Shown one piece after another: positions 46,929 through 57,722 of a stretch of 64,000 nt of DNA. Within the stretch, counting starts at the first letter, position 1, and every line of letters begins with the position of its first letter. This stretch comes from Panax quinquefolius. Taxonomy: Eukaryota > Streptophyta > Magnoliopsida > Apiales > Araliaceae. Made by a program: the position numbers and the translations under genes. The notes under the pieces were generated by a model. It did no database searches and was not told the DNA's origin. It saw only the letters and a program-made list of their open reading frames with translations. The stretch spans positions 27,437,568-27,501,567 of the forward strand of contig CM035170.1 of NCBI GenBank assembly GCA_020205615.1, written 5' to 3'.

Positions 46929-49329
46929 CGCGACGCCTCAAAATTAGGTATACGCCACCCATCTTGGGTCGCCACTTACATGGTACATAAATTCAAATAC
47001 AACTTACTAATATAACTGCAGTGTAACAATACGACATAAACCGTGAGTTTGAATACAAATATTGTCTACTAGATATTATACAAACTCAAAAGGAGTCCTC
47101 ATTACAACTATTATCACACTATTTCACGTAATAGTGAGGACTACTAATGCTATCCTCCGGACCATTACTCCGCTCTCGACTGTCTCAACTATGTTCTCAT
47201 TTCCTCAAGAGAATGGAAGGAAAGAAAGGGTGAGCTCAACTAGCCCAAAGAAGAAATATTATGACTAAGATAATGCGTAATAAATTATCATTAGCCTTTC
47301 AAAATGTTAAACCGATAAAATACAATAGATAAACCGGTTTAACTGCAATGAATATGCAATCCATTAAAAGAGTCAAGTAGAGAATAAAATCTACTATCTT
47401 TTAGGTTTAAAAAGGTTTTATCAATTTTTATCATTTGAGACTCAGCCTTAATAAATAAACCACCACATCTAATCATCCCGTACTACACGGCCAAGGATTT
47501 TCATCAAGTTATCAATGGTCATGACTATCTTCGAATCACCCCTGGTCATAATCATACCAAAAACTATCCATCATCGCATTATGTGCCAATCGAGAACTTT
47601 TGTCACATCATTTATATCAAGTCATGATTATACCGATTGATCCTCGGTCATAATCATACTAAGTTCATCTATGCACGTAAGCCAAAGATAACATAATATA
47701 ACATGAGGATGATGACAATGACATAATAATTCAATAAAACAAATTCAAGAATTATTTAATCCATGAATTATTAACGTCCAAATTGTCAACATAATAATCG
47801 TTTTGTAGAGTAAAATTCAAGAATGATCGAAGAATATTTCCATGAGAAGATATCGATGAAACGCAAATATCAAGGATATTCTACTAATTTCATGGAGTAT
47901 AGAAGTCAAAGTTTTAACCAACCGAGTATAATAAAGAATGGAATAACAAAAGAAATCACCATGCATGCGGTATCAGATCGATGACAAAGTTATTCCAATG
48001 TAATAATAATAACGAACGGTGTCGGTGAAATTCACAACCCATGTGATGTTCCAATGTAATAATAAAGATGGAACCAGATCCGTGTAAAAACACATGGATA
48101 GGATATTCCAATGTAATGATAAAGACGGAACCAGTCCTGTAAAACACATGCATGTGATGTTCCAACAGTAATAATAAAAATCGGAACCAGTCCGGTGTAA
48201 AACACATGCATGTGATGTTCCAATGTAATAATAGAAGAATGTCACCAAGTATAGGTAAACTGCAGATACAAAAGTTATTCCAATGTAATAATAAGCAATG
48301 GAATAACATAAGGATTTCACCAAGTATAGGTATGCCGCAGATACAAAGTTATGTGTATAGGGTATGCCACTTTTACAAAAGTTATTCCAATGTAATAATA
48401 ATGAATGGAATAATGTAAGTTCTCTTCAAGAAGAAAGAATAACACCCCTTAAAGAAAAGAACCGAATATAGAAGTAGTGAAGTAAGCGTAATACTCTTCT
48501 TCTTTCTATAACTTTTTCTCTATAGCTTCTCTCTATAATTTCTCTCTAGAGTTTCAATGAATTCGTAAGAAAATAATGAAGGAATGAGCTTCTATTTATA
48601 GGAAAATGGAATGCATAGTAACTAATCCATGAACTGGTCCGTATTGATTTATTTTAATCACGACGGTATATATTTAAAGAAAATCTTTAAATAAAATATA
48701 ATATATTCTATTTATATAAAAACATTTTACTATGCAAACACTATGCAAAAACACTATGCAAAACACTATGCAACACTATGCATAATAAAATATAATATAT
48801 TCTATTTATAGAATAACTTTAATAAAGTATTCTATTTTATATAAAGATGTTTCGCTTTTATTACGTTAATAATAATAATAAAACAAAACGTCATTATCGC
48901 TTATAATAATTCATATTATTAATCGACAATAATAGAATCAAACCGAGTGACTTCTCACATAAGCATCAATAATCAATACCGTGTGCTACTATGCAACCAC
49001 CACGACATCGCATTACTTTTACTACCGAGTAGTTCAACAAGAACTCACCAGAAAACTTCCCGCCATTATTTCAATAAAATATTTTTGTTGTTTTTCAATC
49101 CGACAATAATTACATTGTAGGGTCCACCAATGATTGAGTAGTTATGATTTAATATTCCCCGCTAAACCCAATATTCCCCACCAATCGAATATAATATAAC
49201 CACTTGCATACTTTGCAAAATTTATAAATACTACCCACAACTATAATATTATCTTAAATTCACACCATAATATTAAAAAATTATTTCAACAAAATTTAAA
49301 TCTTTATTGATAAAATTTGGGGTCTCACA
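46929..49329 (-). repeat. Array LTR 5 (rightmost; 5' end of the array)
   Basis: 2,401 bp, starting CGCGACGCCTCAAAATTAGG (consensus TGTGACGCCCC) and ending GGGGTCTCACA at 49329, right at the EA gag. Same structure as the others. Confidence 0.92.
48593..48600 (-). promoter_or_regulatory. TATA box, array LTR 5
   Basis: TATAAATA on the minus strand in CTATAAATAGAAGC. As the 5'-most LTR it is the one that would transcribe the array. Confidence 0.68.
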
Positions 49330-49334
49330 CATGG
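49330..49334. repeat. Target site duplication of the array, right copy (CATGG)
   Basis: CATGG follows the array end and corresponds to CGTGG at 23273-23277. E3 gag, which has no insertion here, reads AATCATGGCC at about 7470, supporting CATGG as the original target. Confidence 0.82.
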
Positions 49335-49640
49335 CCATGATAATTGGAGAGGTGAGTCGAGTGGAAATTTTAGAAAGAGGAGATTCAACAATGACGAGAA
49401 GACATCAGCAGCAGCACCTGCACCAACAAAAAATTCTAGGGGAGGAGAATGACCGCCAGTTAGATGCTACAGATATGGAGAGGAGGGACACATAAGTTTA
49501 AACTGTTCACAACCTTCCAAGGTGTGTTTCAATTATGGAAAAGACGTTTATATAGCCCGATTTTGTCCGTGTAACGAAGTTAAGTCCAGCTGGGATGACG
49601 ACACCAAAGGCTACAGTACGGACAAAACGCGAGAAACCCG
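49330..49640 (+). pseudogene. gag: EA gag, 3' part (nucleocapsid)
   Basis: Continues gag after the array: SGNFRKRRFNNDEKT, then two CCHC zinc knuckles, both damaged. The first reads CYRYGEEGHISLNC (second Cys to Tyr). The second reads CFNYGKDVYIARFC (second Cys and the His both to Tyr). All three changes fit G-to-A or C-to-T transitions. It leads into the protease linker. Confidence 0.87.
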
Positions 49641-50000
49641 AACGAGGTGGTCACGGGTAATCTAATCATAAACTCTTGTGAAGTTTATACCTTATTAGAT
49701 ACCGATTCTACCCATTCTTTTATCTCTCCTACTTGTGCTCAACGTTTAAACTTGACTCCGAAGAAATTAGACCTTGACTTATATGTTGAGACTCTGTTAG
49801 GAGAAACTTTCATTACATCTACTATTTTATAAATCTTGCTTGATTAAAGTTAGAACCATAACATTACCTTCCGATCTTTTTTCGTTGAAAATTCTTGCAT
49901 TTGATGTGATTTTAAAGATTGATTGGTTAACCACGCATCATGCTAAAATTGATTATTTTCATAAGGTTGTTAGTTTTCATATTCCTAACCAACCTATTAT
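49641..50000 (+). pseudogene. EA aspartic protease
   Basis: Contains VYTLLDTDSTHSFISP, where the DTGS active site is DTDS (Gly to Asp), then PKKLDLDLYVETLLGETFITST, and a frame break just after (an extra T in ATTTTATAAATC). The C-terminal DWLTTHH is recognisable near 49920. The altered glycine and the frame break predict loss of activity. Confidence 0.87.
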
Positions 50001-50970
50001 GTGAATTCAAACAACCAAACCATTAAAGTCAATCACTGTCATATCAAGCCACAAAGCTATTCATTTATTGAAAAATGGATGTCAAGCTTTCTTAGCCCAT
50101 GTCACGGACTTGAACAAAAACACGTCAAATTTGAATAATATTTCTGTTGTTAGTGAATTTCTTAACGTATTTCCTGAAGAACTTCCCGGTCTACCCACCA
50201 GAACGTGAAGTTGAATTCTTTATTGACCTTGAACCTGGTACAAACCCCATATCGAATGGCTCCTATTGAACTTCAGGAGTTAAAGGTCCAACTACAAGAG
50301 TTGTTGGACATCGATTTCATTTGTCCTAGTACATCTCCTTGGGGTGCTCTTGTGTTATTCGTAAAGAAGAAAGACGGGAGTATGCAACTTTGTATTGATT
50401 ATCATGAATTGAACCATGTCACCATCAAGAATATGTATCTGTTACCTCGCATTGATGACCTGTTTGACCAGTTGCAAGGGGCACAATTCTTTTCAAACAT
50501 CGATCTTTATTCTGGATATCATCAGCTGAAGATTAAAACTGAGGATATTCCAAAGACTGCCTTCAGAACTCGTTACGGGCATTATGAATTCTTAGTCATG
50601 TCTTTTGGATTGACTAATGCTCCTGCTACTTTTATGGATATGATGAACCATGTGTTCAAAGAATATTTGGATCAGTTTGTTGTTGTCTTTATTGATGACA
50701 TCCTCATCTATTCCAAAAGTCGTGAAGATCATGAGCACCATTTAAAGCTGGTACTGCAAAGGCTTCGCGATAACAAGCTATATGCCAAGCTAAAGAAATG
50801 CAAGTTCTGGCTTGAGGAAGTAGCATTCCTTGGGCACGTGGTGTCAAAACATGGAGTATCTGTCGACCCGATGAAGATTGAAGCAATATAAAGTTGGGAG
50901 CAACCGAAGTCAGTGACCGAAGTACGTAGCTTTCTGGGCTTAACTGGTTATTATTGGACATTCATGGAAG
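50001..50970 (+). pseudogene. EA reverse transcriptase (core intact) with linker
   Basis: An open frame from about 50205 to 50891 covers nearly all of [88 protein letters not shown] (catalytic FIDD present) and [19 protein letters not shown] at 50889-50891 (CAA to TAA in IEAIQSW) ends the frame; [16 protein letters not shown] continues after it. The linker lost a few codons before PYRMAPIEL. This is the only RT in the window with a complete catalytic motif. Confidence 0.93.
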
Positions 50971-51480
50971 GATTTTCTCAAATTGCTACTCCGTTAACTC
51001 AGCTGACTCGTAAAGATACAAAATTCGGTTGAAGCGAGGATTGTGAGAAGAGTTTTCAAGAACTCAAGAGAAGACTCATTTCGCAGACTGTTAAACAATA
51101 TCATCCGGGTTTCGGATGGATTTGTTATCTCATATGATGCTTCGGGTGTAAAGGGTTAGGATGTGTTCTCATGCAACATGGGAAAGTCATAGCCTATGCC
51201 TCATGACAACTCAAAGAATATGAGAGGAATTATCCTACTCATGATTTGGAGTTAGCGGTAGTCGCCGCATTGAAGATCCGGAGACACTACTTGTATGGGG
51301 AGAAAGTGGAGATCTATACAGAGTATAAAAGCCTCAAATATTTCTTCACCCAAAAGGAACTCAACATGCGGCAACGACGTTAGCTCGAGCTGTTGAAAGA
51401 TTACGATCATACCATCCAATATTATCCTGGAAAAGCAAACGTGGTAGCTGACGCATTAAGTAGAAGATCATATGCGGGTA
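50971..51480 (+). pseudogene. EA RNase H domain, broken
   Basis: Connection and RNase H, with a TGA near 51030 (TGG to TGA in KFGWSE), a frame change near 51090-51160, and a TGA in YASRQL (CGA to TGA). Family motifs are visible in pieces: DLELAVV, EKVEIYT (where TDHKS reads TEYKS, so one catalytic Asp is Glu), [15 protein letters not shown] and [12 protein letters not shown]. Not functional. Confidence 0.88.
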
Positions 51481-52780
51481 CGAGTGCAATGTTGTTAACA
51501 TAGAGGCCCATTTTGTATGACTTGCAAAGAATGGAGATAGAGGTAAAGGCTCCAAGTACCCACGTGATGATATCAAGTATATGAGTAGAACCGACTTTAA
51601 TCGATAAAGTTAAAGTCGTTTAAGCTACGGATCTGGAGCTGATGCGTATGAAGAAGAAAGTGCAAGAAGGTGCTATTCTAGAAGCAAGAATCGATGAAGA
51701 AGGAATACTTCGAGTCAACTCCAGACTTTGTGTTCCTAACGATTCTGACTTGAAGCATAGAATCATGATGGAGGCACACAACACACCATTTGCAATCCAT
51801 CCTGGGAGTACCAAAATGTATCATGATCTTCGACATACATTTTGGTGGAGCAATATGAAAAGAGAGATCGCGGAGTTTATCTCGAGGTGTTTAATTTGTC
51901 AACGTGTAAAGGCGGAGCATCAAGTACCAAAGGGTCCATTGCAACCACTTGAGATTCTAACATGGAAGTGGGAACACATTACTATGGATTTTGTTATGGG
52001 TCTTCCCAAGTTTTCTCAAGGCATAGATGCGATTTGGGTTATTGTTGATAGATTAACCAAGTCTGCCCATTTCTTGCTTATACGGGAGACTTATCCCCTT
52101 GAACGTCTTGCTATTATGTATGTAAATGAGATTATGAGATTGCATGGGATGCCAGTATCCATAGTTTCGGATCGTGACCCAAGATTCACTTCACGATTTT
52201 GGGTTAGCTTGCAGAAAGCCATGGGCACGGATTTATGATTCAGTTCGGCATACCATCGTCAAACGGACGAGAAATCAGAAAGGACTATTCAAACCCTTGA
52301 AGATCTATTAAGACTCTGTGTCCTAAATTTCAAAGGGAGTTAGGATAAGTACCTACCATTGGTGGAATTCTCCTACAATAACAGTTATCAAGCAAGTATA
52401 GGCATGACTCCATTTGAGGCATTATATGGACGAAAATATCGTTCTCCAATATGCTGGGATGTGGTGGGTGAAGACACGTTGTTGGGACCAGAATTGGTAT
52501 GTATAACTACAGAAAAGATCCAAACGATTAGACAACGTATACAAACGGCACAGGATCAACAAAGGAGTTATGCAGATCTTCATCGAAAGGACGTGGAATT
52601 TAATATTGGGGATCATGTATTGTTACGTATTGCTCCATGGAAAGGAGTTACAAGATTTGGTAAGAGAGGAAAGCTCAATCCACGATTTATTGGTCCATTT
52701 GAGATTCTTAACCGAATAGGAAATGTGGCCTATAGACTCGCATTACCTCCAAGCATGTCTCGTGTTCATAATTTTTTTCA
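51481..52780 (+). pseudogene. EA integrase, catalytic residues kept, stops present
   Basis: The open frame 51642-52238 holds the zinc domain with all ligands ([27 protein letters not shown]) and the core with TMDFVMGLP and SDRDPRF. A TGA at 52236-52238 (CGA to TGA, after MGTDL) interrupts it. The Glu follows in [11 protein letters not shown], so D, D and E are all present. A TAG near 52340 (TGG to TAG) is a further break. From 52359 the frame is open through [25 protein letters not shown] and the GPF-type module [18 protein letters not shown]. Confidence 0.92.
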
Positions 52781-53035
52781 CATATCTATGCTTCGTAAAT
52801 ATGTGAAAGACCCGAACCACATTATTGAGTTAGAACCAGACGAGATAGCCAAAGATTTAACGTACATACGAGGAGGTGCCTGTTAAAATCTTGGATAGGA
52901 AAGAGCATGTCCTACGCACGAAGGTTATACCATAAGTTAAGGTTTTATGGAGAAACCATGCTATTGAAGAAATGACCTGGGAGTTGGAATCAGAAATGAA
53001 AGCGAGGTATCCTCACCTTTTCGAAACACCAGGTA
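52781..53035 (+). pseudogene. EA chromodomain tail, frameshifted
   Basis: Starts [29 protein letters not shown], then one extra base near 52865 shifts the frame. In the shifted frame it reads [20 protein letters not shown], a stop (CAA to TAA), [19 protein letters not shown] and EMKARYPHLF. This is the most complete copy of the chromodomain-like tail and the main reason for the Tekay/Del assignment. Confidence 0.87.
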
Positions 53036-53065
53036 CGTACGTTAATTTCGAGGACGAAATTTCAT

Positions 53066-53077
53066 AAGGAGGGGAGG
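53066..53077 (+). other. EA polypurine tract
   Basis: AAGGAGGGGAGG ends one base before the 3' LTR (TGTAAGACCCC at 53079). Confidence 0.9.
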
Positions 53078-53078
53078 T

Positions 53079-55565
53079 TGTAAGACCCCAACTTTTTTAA
53101 TGAATAAAATTTAATTTCCTCTATTTATTATTGTGAATAATAAGGTGTTAAATTGATATAATGTTTTGGTTATGGGTGAAATGTGAAAATTTTGCAAAAT
53201 AAGCAAGTGGTTATAAAATATTCGTTTGGTCGTGGAATATTCTTGCTATCATGGAATATTTGTACGATGGCGCAGCCATTTGTGGGCCCCATAACAAAAA
53301 ATGGTCGGATAAAGAAAACGACAAGTTTGAGTTTTTATAAATAACGGCGTAGTTGTTACCATTAACACTGTTGGAATACCCTTGGTTAAAATCTGATGAA
53401 TACGCGTGGTCGCACAAAGCACCATTACCAGTATTGCATAGTATTTTTGAATTTTGATTTCTTACGTAAGAAGGCACTACTCAATAATTGTTACAGTAAT
53501 TACTGTTCAATATTTTATTTTATTGATTCAATAATTGCTACGTTGATATTTTATATTATTGTTGTTCAATAATTGTCACTACATAGTATCGCCATTATCA
53601 GATCAATAATTCATATTATTTGAATAATATTATTAGATATCATTATTAGCAATGTCTAAGGAAGTTCTGTCTAAGAAAGGGGTTTGGTCACCTAATTGCG
53701 CGCCAATAAGGAGAAATCCTTATCGGAAAGCCCCCTTCTTTTTTAGGAACGACCTTGTTGTCATAATTGTGATTCTGTAATATTATTTATGAATAATTAA
53801 TTATTGATTTATATGATAAGGAAATATTTATTTTATGTGGATATAAATGATGGATATATTTATTGTGGTTATAAATGAAAGAAATAATGCTGAGGTGTTT
53901 TATCAGTATTTGGACAGAATGGAAGTTTTAAAAATTGTCCGTATGTGGATTTCGATCATTTTTAGTGTGGAATTTGGAAAAAATTAAACTTATAAAGTTG
54001 TAAAGAATTTAATTTCCTATAGAAAGCACATGAGATTTGAATTTTTTTTGATAAAAGGGCTATTTATTATGAATTATTGAAGTTTCAGAAAATAAAATGT
54101 TGTTATTAAAAATATGGTGGGCCCCACTTTTGGTTGGTGAGTAATGAAATGTGCTGGAATTTTTTTCAAAAGTGGTGGTCTTGAATAGTAGCAGGTAAAG
54201 CCATCAGGTAGCAGGTTAATCTGTTATGGCGTTCTAAGCATTTTCCTATAAATTGGGTGCTTAGTTAGAATTGAAAATAACACCAGAAACAAGTTTTCTC
54301 TCTTTCTCTCTCTATATTATCGAGCGTATTTTGTGAGTATTTAGATACTTTGTGAGTTGCTATTCATCAGTGCAAGTTTCCTTCAGCCTTATATCGATAT
54401 TACGATCAGAAGTACTTATATTTTGAGGTAAGTGATGTTATTTTCTTCATAATGATGTTATTATTTCAATATCATTATACCGAAATATTGGTATACATTT
54501 TATTGTTGAATTTCTACCTTTTTGTGTCGGGGTTACTATTTACGTATACGGCACTATTCACATATATAGCACTATTCACCGAAAAATGAAATTTTCTCCT
54601 TTTTGTCCAAGATATCTATTACGGTTACTATCTTTGATTGTATCCATGTTTTGATCTTTATTTTTGAGTTCTGCTTCACAATTGGTTATTTTAGAGTATT
54701 TTTGAACTTGGATAAACTAAAGTACGAATCCCTAATCTTTGATCTTTTATCTCACTGGATTTGTTTTCTTTAAGATATTTTTCATCATCCTCAGTCCTAA
54801 ATGATGATATTACTAAATATATTTGGCCTGTTGTGCAAAGATGAATGATTATCTAATGAATATTTTTAGTCTGTAGTGCAAAGATGAATGATTACCTAAT
54901 GAATATCTTTGGCCCGTAGTGCAAAGATGAATAGGTGTTGAGATGAACATGACCAACTGGTGATACAAATGAATATCTTTGGCCTGCAGTGCAAAGATGA
55001 ATATTAGATTCAAGATGTATATTGATTAATGTTACAAGGATAAAATATTGATGATGGACTTTTAAATCTTAGAATATAGTAGAATTCTTTCTCTACTTGA
55101 ATCTTCTAATGGATTGTTGTTCCGCTGTAGTTGTTGATCTAAAACTTATTGTCTATTATATTTTATCAGATTTTTCTCTGTTGAAGACTAATGATAAATT
55201 GTTGTATATTATCTTAGTCATAATATTCTTTACTGGGCTAGTTGAGCTCACAATTTTCCTTTTTGTTTCATTTTTCTTCCCAGGAGGTGAGAACATAGCA
55301 GGAACTAGCCGGGGTATGGAGTGATGGTTTAGGATAGTTGTATTAGTAGTCCTCACTATTTTTGTAAAATAGTGTATCAATAATTATAATGAGGACTCCT
55401 TTTGAGTTTGTATACTCTCTATTAGACAATATTTGTATTCAAACTCACAGTATATGTGTTGTCGTATTTTGAACGATAATTGTATTACTGAAGTTGTATT
55501 TGTTTCTGTACCATGTATTTGGCGACTCATAATGGGTGATGTATACCTATTTTGGGGGCATCACA
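53079..55565 (+). repeat. EA 3' LTR
   Basis: 2,487 bp from TGTAAGACCCCAACTTTTTT to TTTTGGGGGCATCACA. It is the most divergent LTR here. It shares the 300-bp block with the GCGCGC hairpin (about 53460-53770) with E2, has a weaker TATA (54247-54254) and a strong donor-like GAG/GTAAGTG (54428), and lacks the hairpin repeat cluster of the other copies. Words like TTTGGCCCGTAGTGCAAAGATGAAT recur at 54820-55010. No gene. Confidence 0.92.
54247..54254 (+). promoter_or_regulatory. TATA-like element, EA 3' LTR
   Basis: TATAAATT in TTCCTATAAATTGGGTGC, at the same relative place as the TATA boxes of other copies. Confidence 0.5.
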
Positions 55566-55984
55566 ATATTCACGTAATCATCAATGGTCATGATTATACC
55601 GAATAATTCCTGGTTATAATCATACCAACAACTGTCCATCAATACACTACAGGCCAATGAGGACTTTTACCACATCATTTGTAACATTACGGTTATGATT
55701 ATACCGAATAATCCCTGGTCATAATCATACCAATCAATAGTACATCTATGAACATAAGCCACAAATGACTTTTATCAGAATATAAGCACGAGGATGATGA
55801 CAATGATATAAGAATTCAATTAAAAGAAAGAAAAGGATAAATTTTTAAACATTTATAATTTAATTTATCCAGAATTCAATAACGCCCAAATTGTCAACAT
55901 GATACTGCATTGTGGAGTAAAATTCAAGAATAATATTGTATCAAAAATGATTTGGACAGCAAAGAAATCAATTTTTATCATGAA

Positions 55985-56135
55985 TACTTCCCCGGGTGAA
56001 TAGTACTCGAGTGAATAGTACCCCGTGAATAGTACTTTGTGAATAGTACTCATGAATAGTACTTTATGAATAGTACCCGTGAATAGTACTTTGTGAATAG
56101 TACCCCGTGAATAGTACTTTGTGAATATTACCATA
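55985..56135. repeat. GTGAATAGTAC minisatellite in LTR Y
   Basis: About nine to ten units of roughly 14-17 bp built on TGAATAGTAC, alternating CTTTG and CCCCG spacers. A few isolated copies (CACTATTCAC) occur in the EA 3' LTR near 54550-54580. Confidence 0.85.
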
Positions 56136-56531
56136 AAAATGAATACTACTCATGGACAATACTCTGGCTTGAAAAGCTTAAAAGTTAACAAGAATGTGCA
56201 GAAAATATCCTTGTGAAACGATACTAGATGAAGCACACATTTCAAGGATATTCTACTAATTTCACGGAGTATAGAACCAATACTTTAACATAATGAGGGT
56301 ATAATCAGGAATACGAGACGAAATAATATTACTCACATACTACAGAGTATGGAAGAAAATATTATTCGTTTTGAATACTGAAAAAAAAATATCCCTTACC
56401 TCAAAAGAAGACTGGATACTGGAATAGTGAAGTAGCAGACTTCTCTTCTTCTTTCTCTCTATAGCTTCTCTCTATATAATTGCTCTTGTGGGTCTTAGTG
56501 AATTGGTGAGAATGAAAGAAGAATGAGCTTC

Positions 56532-56539
56532 TATTTATA
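56532..56539 (-). promoter_or_regulatory. TATA box, LTR Y
   Basis: TATAAATA on the minus strand within TATAAATAGAAGCTC. Confidence 0.6.
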
Positions 56540-56582
56540 AAAAAATATAGTTTTGATAATTGCACATTTTGGGGCTCAAAAT

Positions 56583-56875
56583 ATTACAGTATAATACCTT
56601 CATCTTTTCCTTCATTTTTTATTTAGTCCTGCAAGTATTATCAAACTTGCACCACCTCCCCTAATAGTACATCTTGTGAATCAATAGTACAATCATGTGA
56701 ATCAATAGTACAATCATGTGAAAAAATAATTATAGTATAGTACCTTCATCTATACCTCTATTTTTAATTTAGTCATTCAAGTATTATCAATCTTGCACCA
56801 CCTCCCCTAATAGTACATGCATGTGAATCAATAGTACACACATGTGAACAAATAGATATAAGCATGTGAATTAAT
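56583..56875. repeat. Imperfect tandem duplication, 146-bp period
   Basis: Both copies run from ATTA(C/T)AGTATA.TACCTTCATC through CAAGTATTATCAA.CTTGCACC and CACCTCCCCTAATAGTACAT to AATAGTAC..CATGTG; the second starts near 56729. Confidence 0.75.
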
Positions 56876-57711
56876 AGCAATTAAATGCTCATTTATCCGA
56901 TTAATTACTCGATTAGTCAATATAACCTCCACACATCAATTATCATCGGAATAGATGTCGATTACCACTAACACTAATAATTCCAACATAATGGAAATAT
57001 CAATTTCATCTTTAATCAACATGAACTTATTCATCATTAATATTATAACTCACAATATTTAACAACCGGCTCATTCCTGTGAAAGAGGGGCTTTCCGATA
57101 AGGATTTCTCCTATCAGTAGCCTATGCAATTAGGTGACCAAACCTCTCCTTGATGTAAATTTTAGACATTGTGAATATTATAAATAATAATATGAATAAC
57201 TTTGTCATCTCAATTATTGATTTAATAATATAAAATATTATGCGATGATAATCTTTGTGACAATAATTGAATCAATAATATGAAAGATATTATAAAGAAT
57301 TCATGTAGTAATAATTGAGTATAAGCGAGTGACTTCTCAACGTAAGCATCAATAATCAATACCGTGTGCTACTATGCAACCACGCATATTACTGTTCTTT
57401 TACCATCGGGTAGTTCAACAGTTTAACGGTAAAACTTTTGCCGTTATTTTTATAAAAATATAATTCTGTCGTTTTCTAACTACGACAATACTTTCGTTGT
57501 GGGGTCCACCAATGATTGTGCCATCGTACGAATATTCCGTGTTAAAACGAATATTCCCCGACCAATCAAATATTATATAACCACTTGCTTACTTTGCAAA
57601 ATTTATAAATATTACCCACAACCATAACATTATATCAAATCCACACCATAATATTCAAAAATAGATTTCGAGAAGAATTAATCTTTATTCATAACAGTTG
57701 GGGATCTTACA

Positions 57712-57722
57712 AATATGCTTAC
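57712..57722. other. 11-bp spacer between LTR Y and LTR Z
   Basis: AATATGCTTAC separates two minus-strand LTR termini (TCTTACA of Y and TGTGACGCCCC of Z). It may include a target duplication of Y or Z; no matching copy could be identified. Confidence 0.5.

Larger units (their letters stand above)
23278..49329 (-). mobile_element. Tandem shared-LTR array: five LTRs and four internal regions of a non-autonomous chromovirus
   Basis: This 26-kb minus-strand block reads LTR-internal-LTR-internal-LTR-internal-LTR-internal-LTR. LTRs begin at 23278, 29196, 35117, 41029 and 46929, giving spacings of 5918, 5921, 5912 and 5900 bp. Each internal region (about 3.5 kb) has a primer site, a miniature gag, protease remnants, a short pol linker, an AT-rich captured block and a polypurine tract; RT, RNase H and integrase are absent. 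Only the two outer ends touch the EA gag, with one near-identical 5-bp duplication. The array therefore looks like one insertion that was either amplified in place by unequal LTR-LTR exchange or arrived as a multimer. Confidence 0.9.
22298..55565 (+). mobile_element. EA: decayed chromovirus lacking its 5' LTR, split by the array
   Basis: This plus-strand element is about 7.2 kb when the insertion at 23278-49329 is removed. It keeps the gag leader, gag, protease, RT, RNase H, integrase, chromodomain tail, polypurine tract and 3' LTR. The 5' LTR and primer site are missing: the sequence starts in the leader (GGGAATTCCTTCGTTAGTATGACC, equal to 6474 onward in E3) right at the end of LTR X. RT FIDD and the integrase D, D and E are still present, so this is the best preserved pol here, but stops and frameshifts break it. 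Many of the stops are explained by C-to-T or G-to-A changes. Confidence 0.9.
55566..57711 (-). mobile_element. LTR Y (minus strand), truncated on its left by EA
   Basis: Minus-strand LTR of the TGTAAGA subfamily ending GTTGGGGATCTTACA at 57711. From the left: TCATAATCATACC-type words (55570-55740), a GTGAATAGTAC minisatellite (55985-56135), TATA (56532-56539), an imperfect 146-bp duplication (56583-56875), the 300-bp block with CTTTCCGATAAGG (about 57080-57330), and the LTR start. EA sits at its left edge; the left half of Y is not found on the far side of EA within the window. No gene. Confidence 0.8.
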
